Shown: positions 40,972-49,524 of the stretch, one piece after another
Layout of the letters: every line of letters starts with the position of its first letter
Numbering within the stretch: position 1 is the first letter of the stretch
From: Phormidium sp. FACHB-1136
GTDB lineage: Bacteria; Cyanobacteriota; Cyanobacteriia; Phormidesmidales; Phormidesmidaceae
Direction: 5' to 3'
Assembly (NCBI RefSeq): GCF_014697375.1
Contig: NZ_JACJRS010000040.1
Location: 1-49,524 of the forward strand
DNA: 49,524 nucleotides
Program-made: the position numbers and the translations under genes
Notes under the pieces: generated by a model
What the model was told of the DNA's origin: nothing
Database searches by the model: none
Seen by the model: only the letters and a program-made list of their open reading frames with translations

Positions 40972-41173
40972 GGCAAGTTAGGTGGAGATACGGTGTTTGG
41001 TTTAGGGTGGTCTGTTTTGAGGACTGTCTGACTTATAGAGGGAGCCTGACCTTGATGTCGTAACCTGTACTACGGACGGGGGGGCTTGTGGTGGAGCCCC
41101 TGGGCGGTGCATTACTCGCGAAGGCACCCTACAAAAGGCCCTGGGTCTCAGCTTGACGAAGCCGCAGAGGATC

Positions 41174-43288
41174 TCAGCCTACGGCGGCCTCAATGGCGAC
41201 CCGCTGATCTACGGGGGATTCTGCGGCCAAGCGAATCAATAGATTGCCATTAGCCTCTACCGTGGTGTGGCTGTGGGGCGGTAGCAAAATCGTCGAGTCT
41301 TTTTGAAAGATCACCGCTGGCCCTTCGATCTCGCCGCCCACGGGCAGGCGATCGCGCTCAAAGAAATTGGTTGAGTATTTTTCGAGCTGGCCCTTGACGC
41401 GGAAGTAGGTGACCGCCGTTTTGAGCCAGGCATCTTTGACGTCGCCCTCGGTGGGCACGGGCAGCCCCGCCAACTTAGGCATGGGGCCAGTGCCCGTCAC
41501 CCGCAGGGTCACCAACTCCACCACATTCTCTGGAAAGGCGTGGCCGTATTCGGCGGTGTGCAACTCGTGGAACTGCTGCCAAACCTCTTGCAGGGTGGTC
41601 TCTGCTAGCTCACCGCCGGGAATCAGCGCCCGCAGCTCGTAGCCCTGGCCGACGTAGCGGCAGTCAGCAAAGCGTTGCAGCGTCATCTGGTCGTCGCTAA
41701 AGCCATCGGCCCGTAGCTGAGCTTTGACCTGGTCTTCTAGGGATCGCAGGTCGGCATTGAGTTTGTCCAGGTTGGGGGCGGTGCTGAGCACAAACTCGTT
41801 TTGAATCAGGTCGTGCTTGAGGTCGGTGGTGAGCAGCCCCATGGCGGAGGTAATGCCGGGGTAGCGGGGCACAATCACCTCAGGAATACCGAGTGAGCGG
41901 GCCACCTCGGCGGCATGGAGCGGCCCCGCCCCCCCCTGGGCCACTAGGGCAAACTGGCGCGGGTCTTGCCCCTTTTGAATGGTGCGGGAGCGAATGGCGT
42001 TGGCCATGTTGTTGTTAACGATGGTGACAATGCCCGCCGCCGTTTCGTAGAGGTCGAGCCCCACCCGGTCAGCGAGGTCTTGCACCGCCGCAAAGGCGCG
42101 ATCAGGGTAGATGGCCATTTCACCCCCTAAAAAGTGGTCGGGGTCGAGGCGGTTGAGCACCACGTTGGCATCGGTGACGGTGACCTCGGTACCGCCCTTG
42201 GCATAGCACACCGGCCCCGGCTCGGCCCCGGCGCTGCGCGGCCCGACCCGAAAGGCACCACCCTCATCAACGTAGGCGATGCTGCCACCCCCCGCCCCAA
42301 TGGTGTGAACATCGATCATCGGCACCATTACCGGGTAGCCAGCGATCCAGGTGTCGCGGGCGGTGGCCTCGGCAAACCCCCGCTCAGTGACTAGGCCAAT
42401 GTCGGTGCTGGTGCCGCCCATATCAAAGGTAATCAGGCGATCTCGGCTCGACCGTTCTCCGGCGGCGGCTCCCCCCAGCACCCCGGCAGCCAGCCCCGAC
42501 AACAGCAGGGTAACAGGCTGCGCTCCGGCCACCTCGGCAGTGGCCACCCCGCCGTTAGAACGCATAATGTGCAGCTCGCCCCGCATCGATTGTGCCTTAA
42601 GGCGACGGCTGAGGTTGTCGATGTAGCGCTTGACCCTAGGGCCAACAAAGGCGTTGATGCAGGCGGTGGTAAAGCGCTCGAACTCGCGAAACTGCGGGAA
42701 GATGCTGGCACTGGTGGTGATAAACGCCTCAGGAAATAGCTCCTGGGCCAGGGCGGCGACTCGGTCTTCGTGGCACGAGTCAAAGTAGGAGTTGAGGAAG
42801 CAAATAGCAATCGATTCTACCCCGGCGGCCTTGAGTTCGAGAATGGCGGCGCGGGCCTCAGCTTCGTTGAGGGGGGTAAGCTCTTGACCTTTAGGATCGA
42901 GGCGTTCGGCCACCACCTTGCGATCACGCCGTTTGACCAGTGGCCTAGCCTGCCAGGGAATATCCTGCATAATCGAGTAGTGCTGGGGCCGCTGATGCCG
43001 CCCAATGTGCACAATATCGCGGTAGCCCTGGGTTGTAATCATGCCGGTACGAGCCCCGTCGTGGGTAAGCAGGGTGTTGGTGGCAATGGTGGTACCGTGC
43101 AGCACATGCTCAATGGCGGCGTAGTCGGTTTGGGCCATCTGGCAGAGGGTGGCAATGCCCGCCATCATGCCGATGGAGGGATCTTCGACGGTGGTAGGCA
43201 CCTTGTGAATCCAGGTCTGAGCCTGGGCCACATCGGCCAAAATGAGATCGGTAAAGGTCCCTCCAATATCTACGCCGATCAGTTTCAT
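41174..43288 (-). CDS. hyuA: Hydantoinase A / 5-oxoprolinase-type alpha subunit
   Basis: A 704-residue HyuA-family ATP-binding subunit. The actin-like phosphate motifs are GVDIGGTFTDLIL (5-17) and ITFDMGGTSTDIGLV. Other family blocks are VLHGTTIATNTLL, IMRSNGGVATAE and GAGGGSIAYVDEGG. HyuA/HyuB pairs include N-methylhydantoinase (creatinine breakdown), 5-oxoprolinase and acetone or acetophenone carboxylases. Lack of a third, small subunit and the presence of a racemase and an N-carbamoyl hydrolase favour hydantoin cleavage. Divergent from the M20 hydrolase, with a 189-bp shared control region. Confidence 0.88.
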   Translation of the reverse strand: MKLIGVDIGGTFTDLILADVAQAQTWIHKVPTTVEDPSIGMMAGIATLCQMAQTDYAAIEHVLHGTTIATNTLLTHDGARTGMITTQGYRDIVHIGRHQRPQHYSIMQDIPWQARPLVKRRDRKVVAERLDPKGQELTPLNEAEARAAILELKAAGVESIAICFLNSYFDSCHEDRVAALAQELFPEAFITTSASIFPQFREFERFTTACINAFVGPRVKRYIDNLSRRLKAQSMRGELHIMRSNGGVATAEVAGAQPVTLLLSGLAAGVLGGAAAGERSSRDRLITFDMGGTSTDIGLVTERGFAEATARDTWIAGYPVMVPMIDVHTIGAGGGSIAYVDEGGAFRVGPRSAGAEPGPVCYAKGGTEVTVTDANVVLNRLDPDHFLGGEMAIYPDRAFAAVQDLADRVGLDLYETAAGIVTIVNNNMANAIRSRTIQKGQDPRQFALVAQGGAGPLHAAEVARSLGIPEVIVPRYPGITSAMGLLTTDLKHDLIQNEFVLSTAPNLDKLNADLRSLEDQVKAQLRADGFSDDQMTLQRFADCRYVGQGYELRALIPGGELAETTLQEVWQQFHELHTAEYGHAFPENVVELVTLRVTGTGPMPKLAGLPVPTEGDVKDAWLKTAVTYFRVKGQLEKYSTNFFERDRLPVGGEIEGPAVIFQKDSTILLPPHSHTTVEANGNLLIRLAAESPVDQRVAIEAAVG

Positions 43289-43477
43289 GGTTAACGACCT
43301 CTGCCAAAGGAAACGCCCGCATCTTAGGCAAAGACAGGCTTGTTACGCTGTTCAGCCTGCACTGTTTTATTAGCGACTGGCAGGTTTTAGGGGGAACTCC
43401 TCAGTTAGTAGCGGTTGAAACAGTGAACCGATAGCTTTTCTGACCAGGATAAATCGGCATAGTTTGAGGTCAATTGT

Positions 43478-44728
43478 ATGGCGGTGATTACTTCTCTGAG
43501 GATTAATGGCGATCGCCTACAGCAGCGCCTCAATGCCCTTGCCGCCATTGGCCGATTGCCCGAGGGTGGGGTGCGGCGCATTGCCTACAGTGATGATGAC
43601 TTAGCCGCCCGCCAGTGGGTCACCGCCGCCATGGTAGAGGCCGGTATGACCGTCACCTGCGATGCGGCGGGCAACATTATCGGTCGGTACGCTGGCAAAA
43701 AATCCCTGCCAGCCCTGGCTACCGGCTCCCACATTGACACGGTACCCGCCGGGGGCCGCTACGACGGTACCCTGGGGGTGCTGGCGGGCATTGAAGTCGT
43801 CGCCACCCTGCATGAGGCGGGGCAGCGGCTCAACCACCCCATCGAGGTGATCGTCTTTACCGACGAAGAGGGGGAGATGATTGGCAGCAAAGCCCTGGCA
43901 GGCACCGTTAATGGGGATGACCCCGAGCCCTTGCGGCGGCTCGACGGCACCGCTATTCAAACCTGCCTTCAGCGGATCGGCGGCGACTGGGACGCCCTCC
44001 CCACTGCCCGCCGTACCGCCCAGGATATGGCCGCCTACCTAGAACTCCACGTCGAACAGGGCGGCGTGCTGGAATCGGTGCAGCGCCAGATCGGGGTCGT
44101 GCAGGGCATTGTCAGCCTGCACCGCTACCAGGTGGTGATTATCGGGCGGCCCAACCATGCAGGCACGACCCCTATGCCCCTGCGCCAGGATGCCCTCTAC
44201 GCGGCATCGCTACTGGTGGCTGCTGTCCACGACGTGGCTGCCAACCCTCCGGGCGATCAGGTCGCCACGGTCGGATATCTCACGGTACAACCCAACGCGG
44301 CTAACATCGTGCCGGGCCGGGTAGACCTCACCATTGACCTGCGCGATCTATCCCTAGCGGTGATCAACAGAATGGTGAATCATCTCCAGCAGCGTATTCA
44401 GGCGATCGCATCGACGACCCAAACTAAGATTCAGATGCAGCCCCAGCACGCCGTGGATCCTACGCTGGCCAGTTCTACTATTCAAGCCACCATTGCCGCC
44501 GTTTGCGATCGCCTTCAGATCAGCCATTACTCCATGCCCAGTCGGGCCAGCCACGATGCCCAAGAAATTGGCCGCATTACCCCCATGGGTATGATTTTTG
44601 TGCCCAGTCAGGCTGGGGTCAGCCACGCTGAAGACGAATACACCTCCCCTGAGCAATGTAGGCAGGGAGCTGATGTGTTACTCAACACGCTGCTGCAGTT
44701 GGATAGTTCATTTGAAAAGCTGAATTAA
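43478..44728 (+). CDS. N-carbamoyl-L-amino acid hydrolase / allantoate amidohydrolase (M20)
   Basis: A 416-residue M20-family zinc hydrolase of the HyuC/AllC/beta-ureidopropionase group. Metal ligands are visible: GSHIDTVPAGGRYDGTLG (His85, Asp96), FTDEEGEMIGS and ELHVEQGGVLE. The dimerisation lid carries RPNHAGTTPM. It would remove the carbamoyl group from the ring-opened product, releasing ammonia, CO2 and an amino acid. Divergent from hyuA. Its stop overlaps by a few bases the stop of an IS1 remnant on the other strand. Confidence 0.87.
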   Translation: MAVITSLRINGDRLQQRLNALAAIGRLPEGGVRRIAYSDDDLAARQWVTAAMVEAGMTVTCDAAGNIIGRYAGKKSLPALATGSHIDTVPAGGRYDGTLGVLAGIEVVATLHEAGQRLNHPIEVIVFTDEEGEMIGSKALAGTVNGDDPEPLRRLDGTAIQTCLQRIGGDWDALPTARRTAQDMAAYLELHVEQGGVLESVQRQIGVVQGIVSLHRYQVVIIGRPNHAGTTPMPLRQDALYAASLLVAAVHDVAANPPGDQVATVGYLTVQPNAANIVPGRVDLTIDLRDLSLAVINRMVNHLQQRIQAIASTTQTKIQMQPQHAVDPTLASSTIQATIAAVCDRLQISHYSMPSRASHDAQEIGRITPMGMIFVPSQAGVSHAEDEYTSPEQCRQGADVLLNTLLQLDSSFEKLN

Positions 44729-44898
44729 GAGATGAATCTTGCAAGAGTCGGGACATCGCCGAACTTGAGGTAGCGCAGTAGCAACCGTACCGAGTGGGCC
44801 AACATATCCACGGACTTGGAAGAACACAGTGTTTTGCGATGCAGGCGGGCTAGATAATGTCGTAACCGCGTGTTCTCGCCTTCGACCCGAGTCATGTA
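44725..44898 (-). pseudogene. IS1-family transposase, C-terminal remnant
   Basis: About 57 codons reading YMTRVEGENTRLRHYLARL, LHRKTLCSSKSVDMLAHSV and RLLLRYLKF, the end of an IS1-type InsB-like transposase different from the one at 30214. Upstream sequence to 45003 stays open but shows no transposase similarity, so only the 3' end survives. No inverted repeats found. Positions 44899-45051 show nothing else. Confidence 0.7.
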
Positions 44899-45051
44899 GC
44901 CGGCATTCCGCAGGTTGGCATTGCTGAATAGCAGTGTGATTTCCCAGAACTTTGAATAAAGCCTCAGTACTTGCAGAATTTGGTTCATAGCCTGAATCAG
45001 CAACGTCGAAAATCATATGTCAACTCGCGGAATATCAGTTTAAAACTCTAG

Positions 45052-45672
45052 TTACTCACTGAGGTCGTCGTCAGCCCATCCTGGAGGTGAATCATACAAA
45101 AAGTCGTCTTCCTCATCGCCGTAGTCCCAGGCGGCCCGGAGAGCGGGGATGGAGCCTGTCAAGATTTCGTTGTACTCATAGAGCAGCTTACGCAGGGCCA
45201 CCACCCGACGATTGTGGGCTTTGGCGGCCTCACTCTTATCCTCCAGTCGCTGGGCGAAGGTTCGCACCCAAACCAATGGGCCTAGACCCGCTAAGTCTTC
45301 CCCCTCAGGTACGGGTTGAGCTTGACCGTCACCTGGGTCATAGTAGGCTTTGGCTCCAGGCACCGGGAAGGCAAAGTGAATCTGAACAGAAACCCCCTGG
45401 TCTTGGTACTGAGATCGTGTTCGTTTGGCCGGATGATAGGCCCAGTAATGGGCTTTCTCTAAGTCAATGACTTCGTTCAAGATCCGAATCTTCAAGCCCT
45501 GTTCAAGCCACTGAACGCCGTGTTCTTGACCCCGTTCACGATTCTTTTGAAGGAAGGTGTGGGCGTCATTAGGATCGGTGAAAGGAAACGGACAGCGCAT
45601 TAAGAAAGCCTGAAGATATTCAGACGATAGCGCACTTGCTTTTTCAAGTTTGATCTGAGCAGAAAGAGCCAT
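45052..45672 (-). CDS. Hypothetical protein
   Basis: Not recognised. From ATG 45672 it gives 206 residues; an in-frame TTG lies 9 codons upstream. The sequence is soluble, with LNEVIDLEKAHYWAYHPAKR, VSVQIHFAFPVPGAKAYYD and VRTFAQRLEDKSEAAKAHNR, and an acidic C-terminus rich in Asp, Glu, Trp and Tyr (DYGDEEDDFLYDSPP). No signal peptide or membrane span. The codon pattern fits a real gene and no better frame covers the region. It sits downstream of the type IV secretion genes on the same strand, so it may be a plasmid-encoded accessory protein. Confidence 0.6.
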   Translation of the reverse strand: MALSAQIKLEKASALSSEYLQAFLMRCPFPFTDPNDAHTFLQKNRERGQEHGVQWLEQGLKIRILNEVIDLEKAHYWAYHPAKRTRSQYQDQGVSVQIHFAFPVPGAKAYYDPGDGQAQPVPEGEDLAGLGPLVWVRTFAQRLEDKSEAAKAHNRRVVALRKLLYEYNEILTGSIPALRAAWDYGDEEDDFLYDSPPGWADDDLSE

Positions 45673-45827
45673 AGTTTTTGAGTTGCAAACTGAGTTCAAA
45701 TCATTCTATCTTAACGAACACATGATCTGGAATAAAACCTACAGAAATTAGGTCAATCTATTGATCAATTTGATTCAAATTGTATCGATTCTCTAGGCAA
45801 GAAGGAGAAGAGAAAATTTAAGCCAAT

Positions 45828-46562
45828 CTAAATCTTTTGAACCTGAATGTCAGCATCATCAAACTGACGTTGTTCTTGACCTAATGCCGCCAAGGCTTCA
45901 AGGATTTCGACGTCAACGCCTTGAGCCTTGGCGGCCTCCCGTAACGATTGGCCTGCGTCAACCTTGGCTAATACGGCTTGAACATCATCGACAATGGGAT
46001 CATCTTCAGGTGTAAGCCCCTGGGCAATCGCAGCCTCCAACCCCTGGGCGATGAGTTGGGGCGATAGATCAACAGGTGGAGCAGGGTTAGGACCAGCTAG
46101 GTCACCAGGTCGATCCCGTTCAGGCGTTGTCGTGATTACAATGCCCGTATGGGGTGCCGCTCGGTCAGATTGCCACACATTGAAAGTGTAAAGCCGCAGA
46201 TCACCACCGGGTGTAATGGTCTGTACCTGAAGCGTAGTGACGGCATTCGTAGTCAGTCCAGGAAAGGCTAACGCTTCAATGGGCGTGACAAATAACGTTG
46301 TGGCGAGCCCAGATTCAACGGGAGCATTGCCCGTAAATACGGTTCGAGACGGGTCAGCTAGATTGACAAAGACAATCCGTTCTTGGACTTGGCTAAAATC
46401 GATGACCGTCGAGCGTCCTGGTTCTAACTGAACCTCGATGAGGTCGCGAAGGGCCTGATCTTGAGACACTTGGCGGTAGGCGGTTGCTTGGACGGATTGT
46501 GCCAGCATCACTGGCGTCATGGCAACCATGCCAGCCGAAATGATTGGTAAACCACGCATCAT
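45828..46562 (-). CDS. VirB9/TrbG-like secreted protein
   Basis: The ATG at 46562 gives 244 residues with a signal peptide (MMRGLPIISAGMVAMTPVML, then AQSVQATA). The following domain resembles the N-terminal part of VirB9/TrbG: STVIDFSQVQERIVFVNLAD, TTLFVTPIEALAF, TTLQVQT and LRLYTFNVWQ. The C-terminal part is different, with predicted helices (LTPEDDPIVDDVQAVLAKV; LREAAKAQGVDVEILEALAA). It lies just downstream of the VirB10-like gene, so a place in the outer part of a conjugation channel is likely. VirB9 identity is tentative. Confidence 0.55.
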   Translation of the reverse strand: MMRGLPIISAGMVAMTPVMLAQSVQATAYRQVSQDQALRDLIEVQLEPGRSTVIDFSQVQERIVFVNLADPSRTVFTGNAPVESGLATTLFVTPIEALAFPGLTTNAVTTLQVQTITPGGDLRLYTFNVWQSDRAAPHTGIVITTTPERDRPGDLAGPNPAPPVDLSPQLIAQGLEAAIAQGLTPEDDPIVDDVQAVLAKVDAGQSLREAAKAQGVDVEILEALAALGQEQRQFDDADIQVQKI

Positions 46563-46572
46563 TGTGTGTCGA

Positions 46573-48294
46573 TTAAGGAGCAATCTCTAGAAAACTGTTG
46601 ACGACCACCGTGACCGCCATCCCTTCAGGTAAAACGGCCACCGTATTGGCCTCAATGTTGGCCTGGGTATTTTGCTCGGAGCGTCGCCGAATCCGGTCTG
46701 AAATCGTACTGCCAAACCCTTCTAACACCCCGCCCAGCAGGTTAGGGTCTCGAGTCGTGCGGATCACGGTGGAGCTGGTACTATCCCCCGACGCCGCACT
46801 CCTAAATTCTTCTCTAGGCTGGTTCAGGACGGCCCCGGCCTGACCTAGGGCAGACAATGTGCCCACCAGCAGGTCTTCAGCGGCCAGGTTGGGGCCAAGG
46901 TCGTTCAACCGTTGGGCCACCAAAGGCTGAGCCCCCTGGCCCTGCACCAGCAGCGCTCCTTCGGGTAGGGTTTGCTGAACGGTCTGACCTCCAGCAGGAT
47001 AGACCACAGCAATGGCGCTGGCCTGAACCAGTTGATGGTCGGGGCTGACGGTGCTGGCCTGAACCACCAGGGTTGTGCCCTGCGGGAGTCCGACTCGTCC
47101 CCGTGAATCCGTGAGGTCTTGCTCCAGTTCAATCACAAACCGACCTGCGCCCAGGTCTGGCGATTGGGCTGAGCCTGACGCTAAGTCCCATGCCATCGGA
47201 GTCACGACCTTAGCTTGAACCTGAGTGCCGAGTTCGGGTTGGATGGGTGAAGGCGACGAGGGCTGAGCCTGACGATGGTGGTGCCAATCGAGGATGCCTT
47301 GAGTGCCCGGTGTCGAGGCCACCAATGTCGATGGATTCGATTCACCCGGTGCAGCAGGTTGACGAGGCTGGCCAGATCGTGGTCTAGGGGATGGAAGCTG
47401 AGGCCGCACTGAAGCTTGAAACCCAGGACGGGCTAGGCCAGGTTGGGCTGACGATTGAGGTAGAGACTGAAGCTGAAGGGTAGGCTCACCAATCGACACC
47501 CGCTGGAAAGGACTTTGGGTTGGTTGAGCCTCGGTCGCCGCCTGAGCCAACCCGTCCGCTGGGGTCGTGGCCATCGCACTGTCTATCTGACGCTCCCCAG
47601 CTTGTGCGGTGCCCAGTTGCGCTAACTGTGACCAGCGCTCAAACGGGTCAACGGGTGGGGCTGAAGCGGCTGGAGACGGTGTGGGTGTGGGCCGAGGAGC
47701 AGGCCGAGGGGCAGGTTGGGATACGGGCCGGGGCGATGGCGACGACACCACCGGACGAGCTGGGGACGGTTCTGGCTCTGACACCACTTCGTCTTCTGGT
47801 TCTTCATCTACCACCAGTTCTGTGTCCTGGGCCTCTAGATCCTCTAGAATCGTGCGCTGATCCTGAAGGGCAAGCTGACTACGAAGTCGCGCACTGTCGT
47901 CCTGGAACACCAATTCTTCCACGGCCTCCTCTTCGGGTGCTTCGGTAACGGGCTGAGGTCGTCGGGTGAGGCCTAACAACAGCAAGGCACCCACCCCCGT
48001 CAAGCTACCGAGGGCTAGGACAATGGCCATCGTCTTTTGGACGGGCTTGCGGTTGACGGTATGCACACGGTCGTTGTCTAGGGCCAGTTCGTGGGCAACG
48101 ACCTCATCGACGACCCCTTGGGCCTCAAGGTCAGGGTCAGGGCTGGGTGCGGATGATTCAATGGCACTGTCTCCGTCAAACAGCCATTCCTGGGGCAGTG
48201 GCCCACCTTGACCCGCTAGGGCACGTTCTTGAGCGGGGTCAATCTTTTCAACTTCAGAGAACCCCATCAAACCGATTTCCGTAGGGTTGGTCAT
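46573..48294 (-). CDS. VirB10/TrbI-like conjugation protein
   Basis: 573 residues with the VirB10 plan: about 85 cytoplasmic residues, one membrane span (TMAIVLALGSLTGVGALLLL, 88-107), a long Pro/Ser-rich periplasmic spacer (about 150-250 and beyond), and a C-terminal beta-rich domain (GRFVIELEQDLTDSRGRVGL; PQGTTLVVQAS) ending with AVLPEGMAVTVVVNSFLEI. VirB10 spans the envelope and couples the inner-membrane and outer-membrane parts of type IV secretion channels. Its start overlaps the stop of the VirB8-like gene by 4 bases. Confidence 0.75.
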   Translation of the reverse strand: MTNPTEIGLMGFSEVEKIDPAQERALAGQGGPLPQEWLFDGDSAIESSAPSPDPDLEAQGVVDEVVAHELALDNDRVHTVNRKPVQKTMAIVLALGSLTGVGALLLLGLTRRPQPVTEAPEEEAVEELVFQDDSARLRSQLALQDQRTILEDLEAQDTELVVDEEPEDEVVSEPEPSPARPVVSSPSPRPVSQPAPRPAPRPTPTPSPAASAPPVDPFERWSQLAQLGTAQAGERQIDSAMATTPADGLAQAATEAQPTQSPFQRVSIGEPTLQLQSLPQSSAQPGLARPGFQASVRPQLPSPRPRSGQPRQPAAPGESNPSTLVASTPGTQGILDWHHHRQAQPSSPSPIQPELGTQVQAKVVTPMAWDLASGSAQSPDLGAGRFVIELEQDLTDSRGRVGLPQGTTLVVQASTVSPDHQLVQASAIAVVYPAGGQTVQQTLPEGALLVQGQGAQPLVAQRLNDLGPNLAAEDLLVGTLSALGQAGAVLNQPREEFRSAASGDSTSSTVIRTTRDPNLLGGVLEGFGSTISDRIRRRSEQNTQANIEANTVAVLPEGMAVTVVVNSFLEIAP

Positions 48295-49061
48295 GACTCA
48301 TTTGGATCGAAAGGAACAATATCAACAATCTGAAGGCCAGCCCCCAGGGTGTCGTAGACCAGTTGCTCGACGCGGGAAGCCTCGTCACCGAGGGGAGAAT
48401 TCGGAATCTCGACGGCCTGCAAGGTGTAGGTGCGATTCCAAGGAATGGCGCGCTGGGAGCCATTTCGACGGTCTAGCAGCCGTCGTGTGGATACAATATC
48501 GACCTCCCATCGCCCGTCGGCGATCTGTCGGGGGTCAGAAATATCTTCAATCGTGATCACCTGGCGCAGTTCACCTGTGAACACACCACTGGGGACGATT
48601 TCGGTGGCAAAAAGCTGAAGCATTTCAGATCCCAGTTCAGGTTCTAGTAGGAAGCTGGCGATGGACACCGAAAACGGCACTCGGCCCCTGACGCCCTCCA
48701 CCGCGACGCCCTCATCGGGTTCATCGGTTCCGGGCAGTGTGCCGTCCCAGTTGAAGCTGAGCATCGTCCAGTCATTGACGACTTGGCGAATCACCTCAGG
48801 CCGACGATAGTTCCGTTCCCGTTCACTGATGTAAACGGTATCGCCGTTGGTCAGTTGCACAAAGGTGGGCTGACGATTGACGATCCGATTGACGCGCACC
48901 GTCAAAAACAAGATGAACACCAGCGTGACGCTGCTGAAGCCCAGAATGGCGAGCTGAAGCAGGGCCAGCAGACTCTTATTGTTGCCATCTAACAAACGCT
49001 GTCTCGACAAACCATGCTCTGAGCCTTTGTTGCGGCTAAATCGACCAATTCTTCCGGTCAT
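48291..49061 (-). CDS. VirB8-like inner-membrane conjugation protein
   Basis: 256 residues: a short basic cytoplasmic N-terminus, one membrane span (SLLALLQLAILGFSSVTLVF, 30-49, with a few more hydrophobic residues), then a periplasmic domain with SERERNYRRPEVIRQVVNDW, FSVSIASFLLEPEL and RQVITIEDISDPRQIADGRW. Topology, size and place between VirB6-like and VirB10-like genes fit VirB8/TraE-type proteins, though sequence similarity is weak to the eye. Confidence 0.6.
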   Translation of the reverse strand: MTGRIGRFSRNKGSEHGLSRQRLLDGNNKSLLALLQLAILGFSSVTLVFILFLTVRVNRIVNRQPTFVQLTNGDTVYISERERNYRRPEVIRQVVNDWTMLSFNWDGTLPGTDEPDEGVAVEGVRGRVPFSVSIASFLLEPELGSEMLQLFATEIVPSGVFTGELRQVITIEDISDPRQIADGRWEVDIVSTRRLLDRRNGSQRAIPWNRTYTLQAVEIPNSPLGDEASRVEQLVYDTLGAGLQIVDIVPFDPNES

Positions 49062-49104
49062 GGGTCACAGGTGATAGGTTGGACAAATCTTTAAAGAGCG
49101 GTCT

Positions 49105-49524
49105 TTATCCCGTCGTGGGGCTGCGGTCATCGGCCCGCACTAGGTTGTTGGCCCCGCCAGCACCGGGTTGGCCCGCGCTACTCACTTGATTGGCCATCCG
49201 CCACGCAAAGGCACTTCTCACCCCCAAGGCCGCTGTACCGACGAGGGCACCGTTGATGCGAGCGACCGTACTCTGAAGGCCGGAATAGACCGCCACGCCA
49301 CCCCCTTTCGCCACCAGACCCGCCACCACCGGAGCGCCGATGGCCAGAAGTAAGGCAAACCCCAGGTCGTTGAGGGTGCTGGTAGCGGTCTGGCCAATGC
49401 GGTTGGCGACTAAGCCAACGACGAGGTTGTAGCCAAACTGAACACCGAACAAGCTGATAAAGCCCACCAGCCAAGCGAAGATCAATCGGCCCTGGAAGGG
49501 CAACAGGGACAGGCCCATGGCCAC
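49105..49524 (-). CDS. VirB6/TrbL-like membrane protein (partial)
   Basis: The C-terminal 139 residues of a gene that continues past the right edge. Hydrophobic helices (LIFAWLVGFISLFGVQFGYN; LGFALLLAIGAPVVAGLVA) are followed by a small-residue region and a polar tail (AGQPGAGGANNLVRADD). Polytopic membrane protein next to VirB8- and VirB10-like genes, hence the VirB6/TrbL suggestion. Any start codon within the window is not to be trusted. Confidence 0.55.
   Translation of the reverse strand: MAMGLSLLPFQGRLIFAWLVGFISLFGVQFGYNLVVGLVANRIGQTATSTLNDLGFALLLAIGAPVVAGLVAKGGGVAVYSGLQSTVARINGALVGTAALGVRSAFAWRMANQVSSAGQPGAGGANNLVRADDRSPTTG

Noticed and set aside
42134-42810. Open frames on both strands within hyuA
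   Set aside because: Overlap the conserved ATP-binding and glycine-rich motifs of hyuA. They are shadows.

Overview
The window looks cyanobacterial. HIP1-type octamers (GCGATCGC) recur, for example near 3707, 3944, 5036, 8513, 33412, 35202 and 44508, and the CRISPR-associated families (a TIGR03985-like WYL protein, Csx18, Csx19, a Csx3-ATPase fusion) are typical of cyanobacteria. Type IV secretion genes at the right edge suggest a plasmid or an integrated conjugative element. No rRNA, tRNA or replication gene was seen, so genus and replicon remain open.

Region 1 (1-14195) is a type III-D CRISPR-Cas locus. A minus-strand operon (10577 to 211) encodes, in order, a Csx3-ATPase fusion (probable ring nuclease), a CARF/nuclease-like Card1/Can2 relative, Cas10 (cyclase GGDD motif, no HD domain), a single Cas7, Csx10 (Cas5 plus a helical Cas11-like tail), a double Cas7, Csx19 and a large Cas7 with an insertion. 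Most junctions are 4-base overlaps. Divergent or next to it lie a WYL-domain regulator, the small membrane protein Csx18, and cas1-cas2. No cas6 was recognised. The seven genes at 211-9621 are clearly AT-richer than csx3, the WYL gene, csx18, cas1 and cas2, so the locus looks assembled from two modules.

Three cas promoters (csx3 operon, csx18, cas1) share one architecture: a perfect palindrome CTTGGAA-N8-TTCCAAG followed after exactly 7 nt by a -10-like hexamer. This would be a shared operator for interference and adaptation, with the WYL protein as the obvious candidate ligand.

Region 2 (14196-26889) is a leader plus a very large CRISPR array: 165 repeats of 37 nt and 164 spacers by hand count. 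The array is layered. Fifteen consecutive repeats near the old end carry a C-to-T change that turns a GCAA tetraloop into GTAA (both GNRA). One internal repeat shares a mutation with the terminal repeat. One 37-nt spacer occurs twice. The distal end abuts a broken IS1182-type transposase gene.

Region 3 (26890-31445) is a graveyard of mobile DNA: transposase fragments, a secreted amidase gene, an ATCT microsatellite, a 101-bp MITE-like element, a broken AraC-type regulator gene and an IS1-family element whose transposase has a nonsense codon.

Region 4 (31446-44728) is a catabolic cluster: two TRZ/ATZ-type amidohydrolases, a SsuABC/TauABC-like importer with a TIGR03943-type domain protein, a hydantoin-racemase-like protein, ATP-dependent hydantoinase subunits A and B, and an M20 N-carbamoyl amino acid hydrolase. 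Together they suggest import, deamination, ring opening and decarbamoylation of a hydantoin-type or related N-heterocycle, for nitrogen supply. Region 5 (44725-49524) holds an IS1 remnant, an unknown gene, and VirB9-, VirB10-, VirB8- and partial VirB6-like genes.
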